Positions 63,025-64,000 of a stretch of 64,000 bases of DNA are shown one piece after another. Positions within the stretch are counted from its first letter, which is position 1, and every line of letters begins with the position of its first letter. The position numbers and the translations under genes were made by a program. A model generated the notes under the pieces. The model saw only the letters and a program-made list of their open reading frames with translations. It was not told the origin of the DNA and did no database searches. The stretch is from Pseudogracilibacillus sp037072025 (lineage in GTDB: Bacteria > Bacillota > Bacilli > Bacillales > Amphibacillaceae): contig NZ_JAXHDD010000001.1 of the NCBI RefSeq assembly GCF_037072025.1, forward strand, positions 288,868 through 352,867, given 5' to 3'.

Positions 63025-63852
63025 TTGATAGATGAACTTATATATTTATTAAAATTTATTCTATTAGGTTTTGTACAAGGATTTACCGAACCGCTTCCCG
63101 TTTCCTCGAGCGGTCATATTGTCATAATTAAAGATTTGTTTAACGTCTTTACACCTGGGCTTTCTTTTGAAATTATCGTTCACTTCGGTTCACTTATCGC
63201 AATTATTATTATTTACCGCAAAGATTTGTTGGATTTGATATCAGATAGTTTAAAATATTTGATGAGTCGTGATGAACAATACAAAAACAGTTTCCTGTTC
63301 AGCATTTATTTACTGCTCGCAACGTTTATTACTGGAGTAATCGGCTTAGCAATTGAACAGTATATAAGTGAGGAACTGACGAAACCGTTTTTTGCTGGAG
63401 TTGCCCTTCTCGTTACTGGATTTTTCATATGGGTTATTCGAAATTTACACGGTCAAAAAGCAGATAAGGATCTATCGATAAAAGATGCAATTATTATTGG
63501 TCTCGCTCAAAGTGTTGCATTAATTCCTGGTATAAGTCGATCAGGTGCAACTGTTGTTGCAGCAATGTTACTAGGAATGAAACGTGAAACTGCTCTACGA
63601 TTTTCTTTTCTATTATTCATTCCAGTAAGTGTTGGGATTAATATTTTATCTTTTAATGATATTATTAACGATGAACATTTTATGCCAAACCTTATTCCTT
63701 ACACTGTCGCTTTTTTAACTTCACTCTTAGCGACCTATTATGCATTAAAAGTATTTATTCATGTCATGATTAAAGGAAAGTTAATTATCTTCAGTATTTA
63801 TTGTTTTGTTGTTGGTACTACAGTGGTTTTTTATTATTTGCCTTTACATTAA
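63025..63852 (+). CDS. uppP: Undecaprenyl-diphosphatase UppP (BacA)
   Basis: 275 aa membrane phosphatase that recycles undecaprenyl pyrophosphate for peptidoglycan and teichoic acid synthesis; confers some bacitracin tolerance. Motifs GFTEPLPVSSSGH (usual GxTEFLPVSSTGH) and PGISRSGAT are intact; about seven helices. TTG start with AAGGTGG; a longer frame back to 62917 has no ribosome-binding site. Confidence 0.93.
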   Translation: MIDELIYLLKFILLGFVQGFTEPLPVSSSGHIVIIKDLFNVFTPGLSFEIIVHFGSLIAIIIIYRKDLLDLISDSLKYLMSRDEQYKNSFLFSIYLLLATFITGVIGLAIEQYISEELTKPFFAGVALLVTGFFIWVIRNLHGQKADKDLSIKDAIIIGLAQSVALIPGISRSGATVVAAMLLGMKRETALRFSFLLFIPVSVGINILSFNDIINDEHFMPNLIPYTVAFLTSLLATYYALKVFIHVMIKGKLIIFSIYCFVVGTTVVFYYLPLH

Positions 63853-63950
63853 ACGACTGTTGATATTCAAACGAAAAACCTTGTTGTAACTTTATGACAT
63901 AGTTGAAGGATACTGTGACGTAACTATTTAATCACCCTTAGGAAAGAATG

Positions 63951-64000
63951 ACTCGTTCTCCAAGATGTCGAGTCGATTTCATACATGTCGAGTCATTTTC
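63951..64000 (-). repeat. 20-bp repeat family (GACTCGACATSTTGG), edge of a further array
   Basis: On the minus strand GACTCGACATGTATGAAATC and GACTCGACATCTTGGAGAAC are adjacent 20-bp units of the family at 24726 and 25285. The array runs off the window. Confidence 0.75.

Overview
The window is chromosomal DNA of a low-GC, endospore-forming Bacillaceae bacterium. Gene families and gene order follow the Bacillus subtilis ctaA-pycA-ftsW-ylaN-yla-suhB-sr1-pdh-ykyA-def-rpoY-rnjA-ktrC block and its pepF-coiA-mecA-spx-trpS-yjbA-fabF-fabH block. Spore germination and SpoVA genes confirm sporulation. Non-ATG starts are frequent. I saw no rRNA, tRNA or CRISPR array. The species cannot be named from sequence alone.

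Layout. 1-14 kb: start of a probable ctaB, ctaA, a pseudouridine synthase, a tnpB (IS605-type) relic, pyc, ftsW, ylaN, then small yla genes around a 38-unit 20/21-bp tandem array (9661-10431), then suhB. 14-25 kb: an FMN oxidoreductase, an SR1-like RNA/peptide gene with two CcpN-type boxes, the pdhABCD operon, ykyA, def, rpoY and rnjA, closed by a nested 52-bp/20-bp repeat region. 25-36 kb: ktrC, an MFS exporter, darB, a hemolysin III protein, ykyB, a signal peptidase, a Ktr/Trk K+ channel subunit and mgtC. The same stretch holds broken genes (EamA transporter, Spo0E-like, PAS/EAL), a structured RNA with its own terminator, and several copies of a ~160-bp MITE-like element. 36-50 kb: an accessory sporulation block made of a spoVA2mob-like operon ending in a 2Duf protein, and two germinant-receptor operons (B-A-C and A-B-C plus a small fourth gene). 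sigma-G-like promoters precede the first two operons. 50-64 kb: oxidoreductase, pepF, coiA, mecA, spx, trpS, yjbA, fabF, fabH, small membrane proteins and uppP.

How the genes work together. Central carbon and respiration genes (pyc, pdh, ctaA) sit beside cell-division, mRNA-decay and RNA-polymerase accessory genes. ktrC, the Ktr channel, darB and pyc belong to the c-di-AMP/potassium network known from B. subtilis. spx, mecA and coiA link stress and competence. The germination and SpoVA operons are predicted to set spore germination triggers, DPA traffic and wet-heat resistance.

The main unexplained structure is non-coding: several intergenic arrays of different sequence that share a period of about 20-21 bp, the ~160-bp MITE family (six full copies plus one fragment), and a structured RNA at 32.0 kb that shares a 17-nt core with a second structured segment at 32.9 kb.
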